Below are positions 45,303-56,457 of a DNA stretch of 64,000 nt, in pieces; positions within the stretch are counted from its first letter, which is position 1, and the number at the start of each line of letters is the position of its first letter. The notes below the pieces were generated by a model. The model made no database searches, was not told the origin of the DNA, and worked only from the letters and a program-made list of their open reading frames with translations. The DNA lies in the NCBI GenBank assembly GCA_016081115.2, contig JABTTQ020002531.1, forward strand, positions 558,001 through 622,000. The letters run 5' to 3'. The position numbers and the translations under genes were made by a program. The DNA comes from Rehmannia glutinosa. Lineage: Eukaryota > Streptophyta > Magnoliopsida > Lamiales > Orobanchaceae.

Positions 45303-45494
45303 TTATGGCACGATAATATCTTCTTCTAAAGTTTTTGCAAACACTCCTTTCCCTGCTGCTATAATCTTATATGTACTGTACTTGCTCGTATGAAATCCAT
45401 ATGGTCTGAATTCTGACATTAAAAAGTAACTAATATTTCGGTCATACATGCATGGCTGATGGCAGGATATATCTTCTTGAATAACGTAGTACAT
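45303..45494 (-). CDS. Possible isolated exon of unknown gene (63 codons)
   Basis: Minus frame with varied, non-repetitive composition: MYYVIQEDISCHQPCMYDR, SYFLMSEFRPYGFH, then AAGKGVFAKTLEEDIIVP and stop. An acceptor-like TTTCCTAAAG sits just upstream (minus), so it could be a last exon or a pseudogene piece. No family is recognised and no partner exon is visible within 1.5 kb. Confidence 0.25.
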   Translation of the reverse strand: MYYVIQEDISCHQPCMYDRNISYFLMSEFRPYGFHTSKYSTYKIIAAGKGVFAKTLEEDIIVP

Positions 45495-45611
45495 GCAACT
45501 TTAGGAAAATTCATGATAGGAGAATTGTTTCATCTTCTAAATTAAATATCCAAGATGAATGATATCATGTTTTAATTTGAAGCATGAGATTACTCATACA
45601 TTAATTATTAA

Positions 45612-45853
45612 TAGGTAATTACAAAAACTTCTCATGAGGTTTGGGCTAATAAAAAAAAACAAATGTACGGGGATGATTGCAGTATTTTAACAGATATAAT
45701 GGAATTTGAAATGTTTTCGCTTATGAAGGGGTAAACTGTAATATAGAATCAAATCTCATGACAGGATGTTTTGTAAATTTTAAGAACATGTGGGATATTT
45801 TTTTTGTAATTAACCCAATCATCAGGGATAGTTTTTGAATTTATCCCTAGCTA
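45612..45853. repeat. MULE-type MITE, probable
   Basis: Ends AATTACAAAAACTTCTCATG and, minus, AATTCAAAAACTATCCCTGA are inverted relatives, both followed by a TTGGGxTAAT word. It is one of the plant MITE families with 'AAATTACAAAAA...' ends. No convincing 9-bp duplication. Confidence 0.5.
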
Positions 45854-46080
45854 TACGGTCTTATCTTTCATATGATATTGACAATAATGGAATAGAAAGT
45901 AGAAACCAAGTGGAAAATTCATAGTACAAAGGTAATCAATAATGTAATATTCCTCAAAGAAAAAAATGTAACAATATTCAGCACGTACAATATTCCATTC
46001 TGCACCATATATCTAGCATAATCCTAAACCAAGTTGCTTATTTCTCATTGGCCAAAAAGAAAAAGAAAAAGAAAAAAAGA

Positions 46081-46138
46081 GAGATTGAGAATAATCTTTT
46101 TTTTTTTTTTTTGATCGGTGAGATTGAGAATAATCTTT
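46081..46138 (-). mobile_element. Micro-retroinsertion: 7 bp plus poly(A) with 19-bp duplication
   Basis: GAGATTGAGAATAATCTTT occurs at 46081-46099 and again at 46120-46138. Between them is only a T run plus GATCGGT, that is, ACCGATC plus an A tail on the minus strand. This is what a LINE-driven insertion looks like when the cDNA is cut to its last few bases. Confidence 0.65.
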
Positions 46139-46272
46139 CGTCACACAATAATGTTACTGATGACGTAAGAAATTTCTGATGAAGTTTTTAGTGGCTTGTG
46201 TGAGAATCGGAGTACCGAGTAATGCAATTCGAAAGGTATATTTGAGAGACAAGAAACCTTATCTAAGAATAC

Positions 46273-46524
46273 GGTTAATTATAAACTACCCTTATGTTCA
46301 GTCTAATAAAACAAAGCCCAACTATCTCTAAAAGTTACAAATATCCCCTTAATATTTGTTTCTATTTTATAAATTGCACCTTTTAAAGGGTATTTGTTAA
46401 GTAAATACAAATTTTATGGGGTGTTTATAATACAATAAGAAGGTATTTATAATTTTGAAAGATAATTGGGTTTTCTTATAGTTAAACTTAATCTCAAACC
46501 TTAGGGATAGTTTTGTAATTTACC
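46273..46524. repeat. Second MULE-type MITE, probable
   Basis: Left GGTTAATTATAAACTACCCT and right (minus) GGGTAAATTACAAAACTATC are inverted relatives. The interior has CCCCTTAATATTTG and a related AGGGTATTTG. No TSD was proven. Confidence 0.45.
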
Positions 46525-47379
46525 CCTAAGAATATATTATGCTTACATTATTGCATAGTTTCAAGATTTTCACCTTCATAAGAATAGAGGTGACAAAATT
46601 GGTCCGACTCAGATAGCCCGCTTATAGGATTGATCCAGGCTTCATTTTTAGTGGCCTAATTAAAAGAATTAGGTCTACTTTGGCATGATACAAACGATCA
46701 AAACCCAATGGATCCAATAGGCTCAACCAAATATACGCATACAAAGTGTTGTTGGGATGGACATGGTCATAGCAAATGGCAACCCAATGAATTGAATGAC
46801 GGATTTATTAACAGTGCGATGGGCTTGGTGAGATGGCCCGACTCAACCAAAGTGCAATTATACTATAGATAGAGATGTTAAACGGCCCACGGTCCATTGG
46901 TAGGACCATTTAAAGGATAAAAAAGAGAGTTAGGGCTTGATTATTTTGACATGTTTAAATCCGGACCTTTTTGTCCAGGACCGTTTGCCGAGCAGTTAGA
47001 GCTAGTGTTGGTTAACGAGGTAGACCACTAGCCGATAGTGTTTTTTAAAAAGATAAATATAACTCTAATATTATATATCTTACATATTACCTATTACTAA
47101 TATATTTTTTTCAAATTCATATCTCCTCATCTTAATAGATTTAAATATATAATTTTGAAAATTATGACCTATAGTATAGGGATATGAGTGATTTAAAAAA
47201 ATTGATTTTTTCCATTTTATATGGGTATAATGCTATCTTTTATTATTATACTTTTATTTTTAAAATTTAGATCATAACATATTTAAATTTTATAATTTTG
47301 TTAATACAATATAATTATAAACTATGTATGACTTTTTATAATGAACATTTTAACTTAAAATGTTAATCTCAAATGCTAT

Positions 47380-48330
47380 TGATGAAAATCCATAGGCGAA
47401 AGATCCATGTGATGTCGGTTGGTCCGATGGCGAGGGCTCGGCAAGGAAGTTGAGGAAATACTCAATGGTTGATTCAAGTCATTCAAAGGAGGCGAGAGTG
47501 TGTTGCCGATGAAGAAGATGTTTCGGGTGGTCAGTTGATTCGCATCATCAATGTTCAAGAGTCGCCTTAGATCGAGCAAGTGAATGAGATGCTTTACGGA
47601 ATACAAGTCATTTTGCGTCTTGAAGACCTTGTAATCAAGTGCTCGATAGTATCTTGTATTCTTTTATCATAGTTAGTCGTAATTTGAGTCGTTTTGAGTC
47701 ATTTGATGTTTTGGAGGACAAATAAACCTTTAAGGCCGCGTCTTAAGTTGTTATTTCGAGTTCGGAATGAGAAGAGGTCAAAATAGGGACATGCGAAAGC
47801 CAACACGGTCTATTCGTGTTCAAACACACGGTCGTGTTCACAGACACGGCCTGGCCGTGTCCACAAGGACGGTCGTGCTCGCCTACGCAATTTTTGGTTC
47901 CGAGATAGAGGGGAACACGGCCTGGCAGTGTTCAACGACACAGTCTTGCTCGCGGCCGCGTTTTTGGATTTTATTCAATTTTTGTTTTCTTTTTTGATTT
48001 TTAAGTTGTTTCATAGTTGGTTTAGGGTTTGAGACCCAATATAAGAGTTAACACTTGTCCGTTTTCATTAGTTAATCAATTCAATTCATATTTTACTCTC
48101 AAACTTGAGTGTTCTTCTAAGTGCTTTAAGATTCAAGCTTCTTGTTGCAATTATCGACTTATCAGGCAATAATCCATAATTTCTTGTGGCGTCTTCGCAT
48201 ACCAAGATTCTTGTTTTGCTAAGCAACGGGTCGTGGTTTCCACCAATTTTAATCGAACTAGTGAAGATATTGGATTAACTACATATTGTTGTTTGGGTCT
48301 TATGCACGTTCGTTGCTACGGTTCACATCA
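47380..48330 (+). repeat. 5' LTR of the chromovirus (951 bp)
   Basis: Starts TGATGAAAATCCATAGG and ends GGTTCACATCA. Compared with 62486-63397 it shows many substitutions and small gaps. It holds a run of CACGG/CCGTG words (47805-47960) that form imperfect palindromes. Confidence 0.8.
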
Positions 48331-48331
48331 G

Positions 48332-48345
48332 TTGGTAATCTGAGC
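48332..48345 (+). other. Degenerate primer-binding site, Met-tRNA type
   Basis: TTGGTAATCTGAGC follows the LTR end by one base. It resembles TTGGTATCAGAGC with an inserted A and an A-to-T change. Confidence 0.55.
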
Positions 48346-48757
48346 CATCTAGCAAGGTTAAATCTATTCTTGTTTTCTTTTTAATCCTTTTTATTTTCCA
48401 TATTTTCTTATAAACTCTAGTTCTTCAAGGGTACAAAAAAAAATTCAAAATTCGCACTGAAAAATCAGCAAGTAAAGAATCGTAATCCGCATGCCAAAAA
48501 AAATCGAAAATTCTAGAAATCGGGGATTTACAAACCTTAATATTCAAATTTCATCTTATTGAGATTTGTTGTTTACTTGGTAATTGTCTTGGTTTGTTGG
48601 AGCGTGCTAGAGATTGACTGATTGGTTTATAATTGTGACAAGTGTGAGTACTTGGAAATTGTGAGTTGAGTGAAACCCGGGTGTATACACATGAAGGAGT
48701 GAAACAACCATGTCTGAAGAAAACTGACAACCATTAAATTTAGGTAATAAGTTATAT

Positions 48758-49900
48758 ATGAAGGCACTTGCAAGACTCTTGAAGAAAGTGATGATCGAGA
48801 TGTACGGGGATCCCAATGAGGTGCCGAAAACAGAGGAGCCTGTTCCTAGGGCACAGAGGCCTAGGAGGTTCGAACTGGAGGAATGGGCGGATGACATGGA
48901 TGATTTTGATTCCAAAAGGGAGCAAAATTATAATTCGGGCAGAGGTCGGCGTGGAAATTGGGTTGATAGGGGACGGAAGAATGGCAATTTGAGTAACATT
49001 AAAATACAAATTCCATCATTCTAGGGAAAAAGTGATTCGGACGCCCATTTGAATTGGGAAAGGAAAATCGAGAATGTGTTTGAATGCAAGAATTATTATA
49101 AACTGAAAAGGGTGAAATTGGTATCAACTGAGTTCTCAGACTACGCTAGTGTTTGGTGGGATCAATTAATGGTCTCAAGGAGGAGAAGCGGCGAGCGACC
49201 CATTTCCACATGGGAGGAGATGAGAAGTTTGATGCAACTTCGTTTTGTACCAAATCATTATTATAGAGGCGTCTATCAAAGGTTGCAGAGGTTTCCACAA
49301 GGGTCTAAGAGCGTAGAGGATTACCATAAAGAAATGGAGATGCTTTGATGGCGAGGCTAATATAGAGGAGGATCAGGAGGTTACAATGGCGAGATTTATC
49401 GCAAGATTGAATATTCCTGTAGCAGATGCCGTTAACTTACAACATTGTGTCGATCTTGAGGAGATGGTGCATATGGCAGTGAAAGTTGAGCAGCAACTCA
49501 AGAGGAGGGGTTTCAATCGATAGATCCTGAGTTCTAACTCCAACGCATGGAAGTTGAACACCAATAAAAAGGAGGAGCAGAGTTCAAAACCATTGGAGTA
49601 GAAGAGGAGCGCAATCGAGCCTAAACCCACAGGTAAATTCGAACCTTCCACTACCCGAGCGAGGGATACTATATGCTTTAAGTGTCATGGTCTTAGGCAT
49701 ATTGCTAGTCAATGTCCAAATAAAAGGGTGTTGGTGTTGTGTGATAATGGGGAATTGGAATCAGAATTTGAGGGAGAGCCAGATTACATTGATATGCCGG
49801 AGTTGGAGGATATTACGGAAGTAGAAGAACCGGCAAGGGAGGATGCGTTGTCTTCAGTGTCCCGCAGGGTACTGAGTATTCAACCTTAGTCAGATGAGGG
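48758..49900 (+). pseudogene. Chromovirus gag with CCHC knuckle, several breaks
   Basis: Opening ALARLLKKVMIEMYGDPNE, an RG-rich linker (RGRRGNWVDRGRKNG), then a stop at 49022 and the capsid core ECKNYYKLKRVKLVSTEFSD, YASVWWDQLMVSRRR, STWEEMRSLMQLRFVPNHY and SVEDYHKEMEML (49049-49348). A shift leads to LEEMVHMAVKVEQQLKRRG (about 49456-49510). The knuckle CFKCHGLRHIASQC lies at about 49674-49715, before an acidic stretch. The pattern is the standard plant chromovirus gag. Confidence 0.88.
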
Positions 49901-50059
49901 AGTCCAGCGAGAAAACATCTTTCACACAAGGTATTTTGTCAATGGAAAGGTGTGTAATGTTATTATAGATGGTGGTAGTTGCACTAATGTAGCTTGCACG
50001 ACGTGGGTGGAGAAATTGGGGATTCCAACGACGAAACACCCACAACCATATAAATTGCA

Positions 50060-51540
50060 TGTTTGATACATGTTTTTATCTTAATTTTGATGATTTTATT
50101 TTATCACCAAAACAATGTTTTTAAAGGTTGTCCAAATACTCCTAAATGATTTAAAATGATTTTAATATTTTCCGGAGTATTTTCTCAAAGTTTATTTTCG
50201 TCTAAATTGGACAACGCTTTTAATGATTTTACGTTATTGGGTTCTCACTCTCAAACGATGTTTCTAATGTTGTCCAAATACTCTCGATTGGTTTAAAATG
50301 TTTTTACTAAATTTTCGGAGTATTTCTTGAGTTTTATTTTCGACAAAAATTGGACAATATTTTGTCTCTCGTGGTCGACCGGTCGCTCTATAGGGCAACC
50401 CGTACTGAAGATGTTTTTAGAAGCAGAAAATGAGACGGAAGGAAAAAACAAGCGGTCGGCCGGTGCTACAGGCGTCGCCGATCCGGTCGGCCGCATCAAT
50501 GATCGGCCGACGGTACACTGCAAGTGTGTTTAAATAGTAAGCGTTTAATCCTTGCAAAATCCATGAGGGGACGGTTGGGGTGATGGTCGACCGGTCGAGG
50601 TAGGCGTCGACCGGTCGCCTGTGTTAGTTTCTTTGTGTATTTTTTCCAACGTCTATTTACGTGCGGCCGTCGCCTCTATGTATTGACAAAAAAATATGAC
50701 CGTTTGACAAATGACAAACACATTTCCTTAAATTGTGGGATTGATTTCTAATAGCTATATTCTTGATTTTAATTGTATTTTTCTGTAGATTTTCAATCCC
50801 CAAGAGGAGCCTATGCTTGATCAACCATCTCCTATAAATAGAGGAAGTTTTGGAGCAACCAATACAACAATTGAGATACAACACAACAAGATACACTTCA
50901 AGCAAACACTTGGTCTTTCATAGTCATTATTCTTGTTGTAAAAATTGCCTAGCTTATCACTTTCACATCTTTGAGGTCTAGGCTATTCTTGATTACACTT
51001 TGCACTCAAATTGTATTATTCATTATTGAGTTGTAATCTTGATTTTTGGTTATCATTCAAACACAAGATATCCTTGTGAGTGTTCTTGTGGTAAGAGCAC
51101 ACTTGGATGATTTAGGTGATAGGTACAAGAAGATTGTGGTAATCTTCTTATTTGAGGTGTTGAAGAATTCGGTATTCTTCAAGGTTGAAGATTGTGGTAA
51201 TCTTCACAAGGTGCCGTTGAAGGAAGATTGTGGTAATCTCCAAAGGTGGTGTTGAAGAAGAGTGTGGTGCTCTTCAAGGTGTTGTAAGTTGAATTTGTAT
51301 TAATTTTTGGTAAATTAATAAAATCTTTTTTTCTTTTCGAAATCCATCCCGGATATACTGGGGTGGTAGAGGATTAGGCCCTAGGTGGGTTGAACCTCTT
51401 TAAATCGACGTGTGTTGTTTACATTCCGCACCTTCATTATTTTGTTTGAGCATTCGATTGGTAAAAGAGGGCGAAATCGACAAGATGGAGATAATCTATT
51501 CACCCCCCCCTCTAGATTATCGTAGCCGCTTGGACTTACA
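50060..51540 (+). repeat. 5' LTR of copy B (1,481 bp)
   Basis: Starts TGTTTGATACATG, ends CTTGGACTTACA. TATA box at 50833-50840, exact CGACCGGTCG at 50376, 50588 and 50608. It lacks one hairpin unit compared with its 3' LTR. Confidence 0.9.
51080..51275 (+). other. Hairpin array in 5' LTR of copy B, one unit fused
   Basis: Units 1 to 4 and 7 match those at 57486-57703. Units 5 and 6 are fused into GGAAGATT-GTGGT-AATCTCC (about 51224-51242): the left arm of unit 5 and the right arm of unit 6, joined through the shared loop, leaving an imperfect stem. Confidence 0.8.
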
Positions 51541-51542
51541 AG

Positions 51543-51555
51543 TGGTATCAAAGCC
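51543..51555 (+). other. Primer-binding site of copy B
   Basis: TGGTATCAAAGCC, one base different from the initiator-Met site of copy A (TGGTATCAGAGCC). Confidence 0.88.
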
Positions 51556-51557
51556 AA

Positions 51558-53027
51558 ACTCTTTGGCAAGCTCGTTTCACATCGCGAGTGAAGAGAAACG
51601 ATCGTCGACTCTGACGAAGCTCATCTATCCGCACCTCCACCACCAAGCCACCACTATTTGATTCCAAGAATTTTAGTTTTTGGAAAGAAAGAATGGAATG
51701 CTATCTACAAGGTTGTGGGTTCGACATTTGGAACACCGTCATTAATGGAGAATCCATTCCGACGAAGAATACACCACACACCTCTAAAGGCTTCAAAGAG
51801 CTCAATGATGAAGAGAAGAGAATCATCTCCTTAAATGGTAAAGCTCTTAATATCTTACATTGCTCACTTACCACTTTGGAATTTGATCATGTTGTAGGTA
51901 TTCGATCGGCACATGAAGTATGGCAAAAATTAGAAGCCATCTATGGAGTATTTGCAAATGAAAGGAGTCAAACAAAAGCATCTACTTCTCAAGATCATAC
52001 AAGCTCAAATCTAAGGAATAAGCCACCTACAACTTCCAATTATAAAGAAGTTGAATATTGTTTTATGGGCATCAATGAAGAAAATGAGGTATGTCTTAAA
52101 CCCTCTACTTCCTATGATATTGTCATTCAAAATGATTATAGTGATTTACAAAATGATTATGATGAACTACAAGATGAATTCCAAAACTTACTTGTTAAAT
52201 ACAAAAATTTGAAAAAGGAATTCATTGTTTTAAAGAATGATAAGGATAGTTTATTTACTTCCTATGAATCACTATCATGTGCTCACATCACCACTCTTGA
52301 CAAGGTTAGAAACCTTGAGAAAGAAAATAGTACTCTTGTTGAGGATATAAATTGCTTGAAAAATGATTTATCTAAATCCAACTGAAAGTACCGATAAGAT
52401 GACCAATATTGTTGATTGTTGTGATAATTGAAACTAGAACTTGATCATAAGCCCTAAGGGTGTCTATCACATGAAAAGGAATCAAGTCTCTAAGCACGTT
52501 GGTCATTACGCTCCTAGAATTATTACATGATTTTATTGCGGTAAAAAGGGTCATACGGTAAATACTTGTCGGGCTAGAAATAGCTCCAATTATTGTTGGA
52601 GACCTAAAAGTCTCAAGACTAATCCCAAAGGACCCAAACACATAAGGGTACCACAAAACAATGTCATATTAGGTACCCGGCGTGAAATAATGATCGAAGA
52701 AAATTTATACGCCAAAGAAGACATCAAATGACCGTTTCATTTGATCAAAGAAGGAGAAACTATTTTAAACAAAACCAATTTCAAGAAGAGGGTATAATCA
52801 AAAATGGGAAGAACACAATCCTTGGAAATGGCAAAGACATCATCAACAAAATGGTTTCCAAAGAAGAAGAGACTTTCAACAATGGGAAAGCAACAAACCT
52901 TGGAAATGGAGCAATCAAAGAAGTCATCATCAACAAAGTGACTTCTCAAGGGGAAGATATCATCAACAATGGGAACGACACAACCCATGGAAATGGCGAA
53001 ATTGGTAACCCGTATCTCCCTATTTAA
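51558..53027 (+). pseudogene. gag of copy B, broken
   Basis: A frame from 51693 reads MECYLQGCGFDIWNTVINGE, then LNDEEKRIISLNGKALNIL, HEVWQKLEAIYGVFANERSQ and a coiled coil to a stop at 52383. A new frame holds the knuckle, in which the first Cys codon is TGA (stop-FYCGKKGHTVNTC, about 52528-52570). The tail at 52760-53000 has about three repeats of a Q-W-E-x-x-x-P-W-K-W motif in one frame (QQWERHNPWKWRN at the end). Copy A shares this organisation. Confidence 0.85.
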
Positions 53028-53755
53028 ATATGCATTTTTATTTTGTTATTATGCATGCTTTTATTTGTGTCTTAATTGCAAATATGTTTTCAAATATTTA
53101 TTTTTTAATTAAGGTCTTCAATGTATACTTGTGCTTTTAAAATTTTTTAAAAAAAAAAAAAAAAAAGAAGACCTTATATGATGTTTTTAAACCTCTTGAG
53201 CATTTTATTAGACTTATGTGGTTTATTATCTCTTATGAAATCTTAATAGCATAAGCTCTTTTTGATATCTAATATTATTTGCCTACACTTGAATTTTCTA
53301 TGAAAATGTTGTCTAAGAATTGTGTAGGACATATATTGGCTTTTACGCCATCAAGTTTCTTAAACCATCGAGGTATGTCTACTCGTATCTTTTCTATAAA
53401 CTCGATATTATGCTTATGCACATATCTTTCAAGATATTTCATTTTGACCACTTAAGTGCCTCTAATTGATCTTGCAAATGTTTTCTTTTAAAAAGGCACT
53501 ACGTGTTTAGTCTCGATTTTATGTTTTCCCAAAACCCATATTTGTTGGATATAGTCCAAACTTATTTTTGCAAAGTTTTAAAACTTTTGGGGTGAAAAAT
53601 CGAATTTTGGAAAACTCTGTGGAAGAAAAATTGCCTTTGGGACGGTCAAAGCGGGGGGCGGCCGGTCGCACGCACTCGGCGGTCGCACCCTACCTCGGCC
53701 GCCGGTCGCCCGAGGCAAAATCATCGATTAAATATGTTCATTCTTCATTTAAAGA
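53028..53755 (+). pseudogene. Spacer with RT-end scrap in copy B
   Basis: An A-run interrupts the AT-rich part at about 53149-53166. Then CATCGAGGTATGTCTACTC (about 53367), CTCGATATTATGC (about 53401) and AAAAAGGCACTACG (about 53490) align with the RT-end scraps of copies A and C. A CGGCCGGTCGC block lies at about 53658. Confidence 0.5.
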
Positions 53756-53884
53756 ATGAAGAAGAAAATCCCCCAAACCCTTGTTCATCGATTTTTCCCC
53801 TTTTTTTCTTCAAAATCTTCATTTCTTCATCATTTTTCACGATTCTTGTTGCTAATCTTCTCTTTTCACAAGAATCTTACATAT

Positions 53885-55218
53885 ATGGCTCCTCCAAAGA
53901 ATTCCACGGTCGAAATCCCATCTCCAAGCGTAGAAGGGGCGGAGAGGGTTCGTCAAGAAATCGGCAAGAAGGAAGCCGAACAAAGGATATTCGAGCCGCT
54001 CAAAGAAACGTGGCTCAAGAAGGTGATTATGTTCAAAATCCCATTCTCTCTCGGGCCCAAATTACCGAGCTACGCGAACGATTTCGCTCCAAAATTGCCG
54101 TTGGGCGAAAGGTAAAAATCCTTTGTTACTCAAGCCCCTAATTCCCACAATGTTCTTAATTTCATTCATAAATATGCGGAATGGTATTATGAGGACTCGG
54201 GAATGGGAGGAAAGTCGATTGCTCGGACTAAAATGTGTCGTTTTAGTTCTTTTACGAATGAGTATCCTACAATTAGAGGATTTTTTGAGGAGCAAGGTTG
54301 GATGTATTTATGGGAACATGCTTATGTGTTGTATGATGATGATATTATCCAACTATTTTATGCCAATATGTGGGTCGAATATGATAATGATAGAAAGCCG
54401 ATTGCCGTTAATTCGTTTATAAAGGGTCGTCATTTTAGATGGACTCCCAATGATATTTGCCGGCTTTTACATGTTAGAGAAGGTGGTTGGGATTATTTCT
54501 CTTGTGGGACTTGGAATGATGAAATGTTGGGGGTATCAATGAAAGAAGTCAAGACGTATTTGGGAGTATGGCCTAAGTATTCTTTGTTGGCAATGACACT
54601 TGAGCATCGCATTTTATCGGTCATTGTTGCATATTGCATTTGTGGTAAGTCGGGAAAGATGCCTAGCAATATGGATTACTTTTTGACTTATAAGATTGCT
54701 AGGAGGGAACCACTTAACTTTGGTGCCATACTTATTCAATGTCTTATCGAGTCCATTACTCAAGGTAATAAGAAGTTGGTCATGGGAAATTGGATTTGTA
54801 AACTTCTTATTCAATCGGGACTTCCTTCGTCGGAGTTTAACTCGGAAGTTTTTCAAAATGACTTCGACATTGATAATATCACCCAAATAGTCACGATGCG
54901 CAAGAATATGGACATCCGACCTACCAAAATGGCTAGAGGCAGAGGTCAAGAGTCCCCGATCCTAATGACATCTTTGATGACGCCGGGCCGCAAGATTGGT
55001 GGAAGAAGGCGAACCGAGCAATCCGGAGGGTAATACTAGGTGCTCAACCGCCTAGGAGGTATACTCAAGCCGAATTTGATGAGATGAGGGCTTTTCATGA
55101 GACGAGGTATGAGGCTTTGGAGCAAAAGACCTCTAAAATGCAAAAGTCTATCGGCAAGTTAAAGAAATTCATCAAGGACTTTATTCCCGGATCTTGCTTC
55201 TCCTCGGATGAGGAATGA
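53885..55218 (+). pseudogene. ORF2 of copy B: plant-transposon-protein type, frameshifted
   Basis: ATG at about 53885 reads MAPPKNS, but the homologous N-terminal frame (EFHGRNPISKRRRGG) is one base off. The core is open from 54203 to 55033: RTKMCRFSSFTNEYPTIRGF, IIQLFYANMWVEYDNDRK, HFRWTPNDICRLLHVREGG and VKTYLGVWPKYSLLAM. A second shift near 54950 leads to ARRYEALEQKTSK-like coiled coil text and the tail GKLKKFIKDFIPGSCFSSDE ending at 55218. The tail is nearly identical to that of copy A although the acidic stretch before it is not present, which suggests that the tail matters. No known biochemical role. Confidence 0.78.
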
Positions 55219-56443
55219 TGTTACCCCACCCCCTTTACTCTCTAGCATTTTCATTAATGATGTTTTGTATTTTGATGAATTTGTGTAAAACTCTTTTGTA
55301 CTAATGATATTTGCTTGTTTTTTTTTCTTAAAAGGGTTAAAATTGCAAGTTGATAATGACTTGTGGATGATCATGATCTTTGATGGAGTATTTGATGGTA
55401 AAAATACTCTAAAGCATTGTTTGATAATTGGTATGAAGTACTTGATGGTAAAAGTGCTTCTTTTATTGCTTTGTTATGCTTAGTTGAATATGTTGGGACA
55501 TTTGATACATGTATTGTTGAAAGCATGACTTATTTCTTGATGGATGCTCTCATTATTGGCATTTGTAATGCCTTGATCATTCTTAGCTTATCTCAATTGG
55601 GTTGAACCCTTGAGAATCTACTTTGAGCTTCTTAATTGATGAACATATTATTGCATATGGTGCATATGATTTTTTGAGCTTTGAAATGAGGTTGATTGAT
55701 GATATGAAAATTTTTTGGCTTAAACCATTTACAAAGGTTATATACAACCTCTTCTATTTTTTTTACGCACACAAGGTGTTTGTTAAAATGTCGCAATAAA
55801 ACTTTCAACTTCTACATGATTCTCTTGCTTCAAAATGTCTTAAAATCTTTTTGAAATCTTGTTTTTAGCGTACTAATGAGCTTATGAATTTTTTATGTTT
55901 CACTTTCCTTGGATGATTATGCTTTAAATTGCTCAAACGGTTTTTACCGTCCATTTGGCATGCTTTGATATTATTGTATGGTGTTTTCACCATCCTAACA
56001 TTCTTTTTGATGATTCCAAAGGGGGAGAAAAACAGGATATTGGCTCATTAGCTCAAAGAAGCTAATAAAAGCTTGTCATAAAAGCTATAAGCTATGGCTC
56101 ATAAAAGCCATAAGTTGTGATTTGTTCTTAAGTCCAATTGTTGCTTGATGGACTTATATTATTGTTTAATGTTGTTTTGTGACAGGGGGAGCTTATAAGC
56201 TCTTGAACAAATTGTAAAAGCTAAAGCTTTTAGCTTATGGATTATTGCTCTTACATTATTCTTGATGTGCTTGTGGATAGGGGGAGCTTGTGCTTATTAT
56301 TGAATATATTTACTCCCTACTTGATTGCTTTAATATTTTTGGAAATTTTGGTTGCTTCCAAACGGTCAAATGCTTTTACCGGAAAATCATTTCTAAAATT
56401 GCTCTCTTAGTTTGTGTAAAAATTGTTTTGGTTTGTAATCATC
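55219..56443 (+). other. 3' non-coding region of copy B with repeated purine tracts
   Basis: Equivalent to 17228-18505 of copy A, with GGGGGAG tracts at about 56024, 56186 and 56280 before the true polypurine tract. No coding sequence recognised. Confidence 0.65.
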
Positions 56444-56457
56444 AAAAAGGGGGAGAC

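Noticed and set aside
47805..47960. Palindromic CACGG/CCGTG run as a distinct element
   Set aside because: Present in both LTRs of the chromovirus and explained as LTR sequence; similar GC-rich words occur in the Athila LTRs too.
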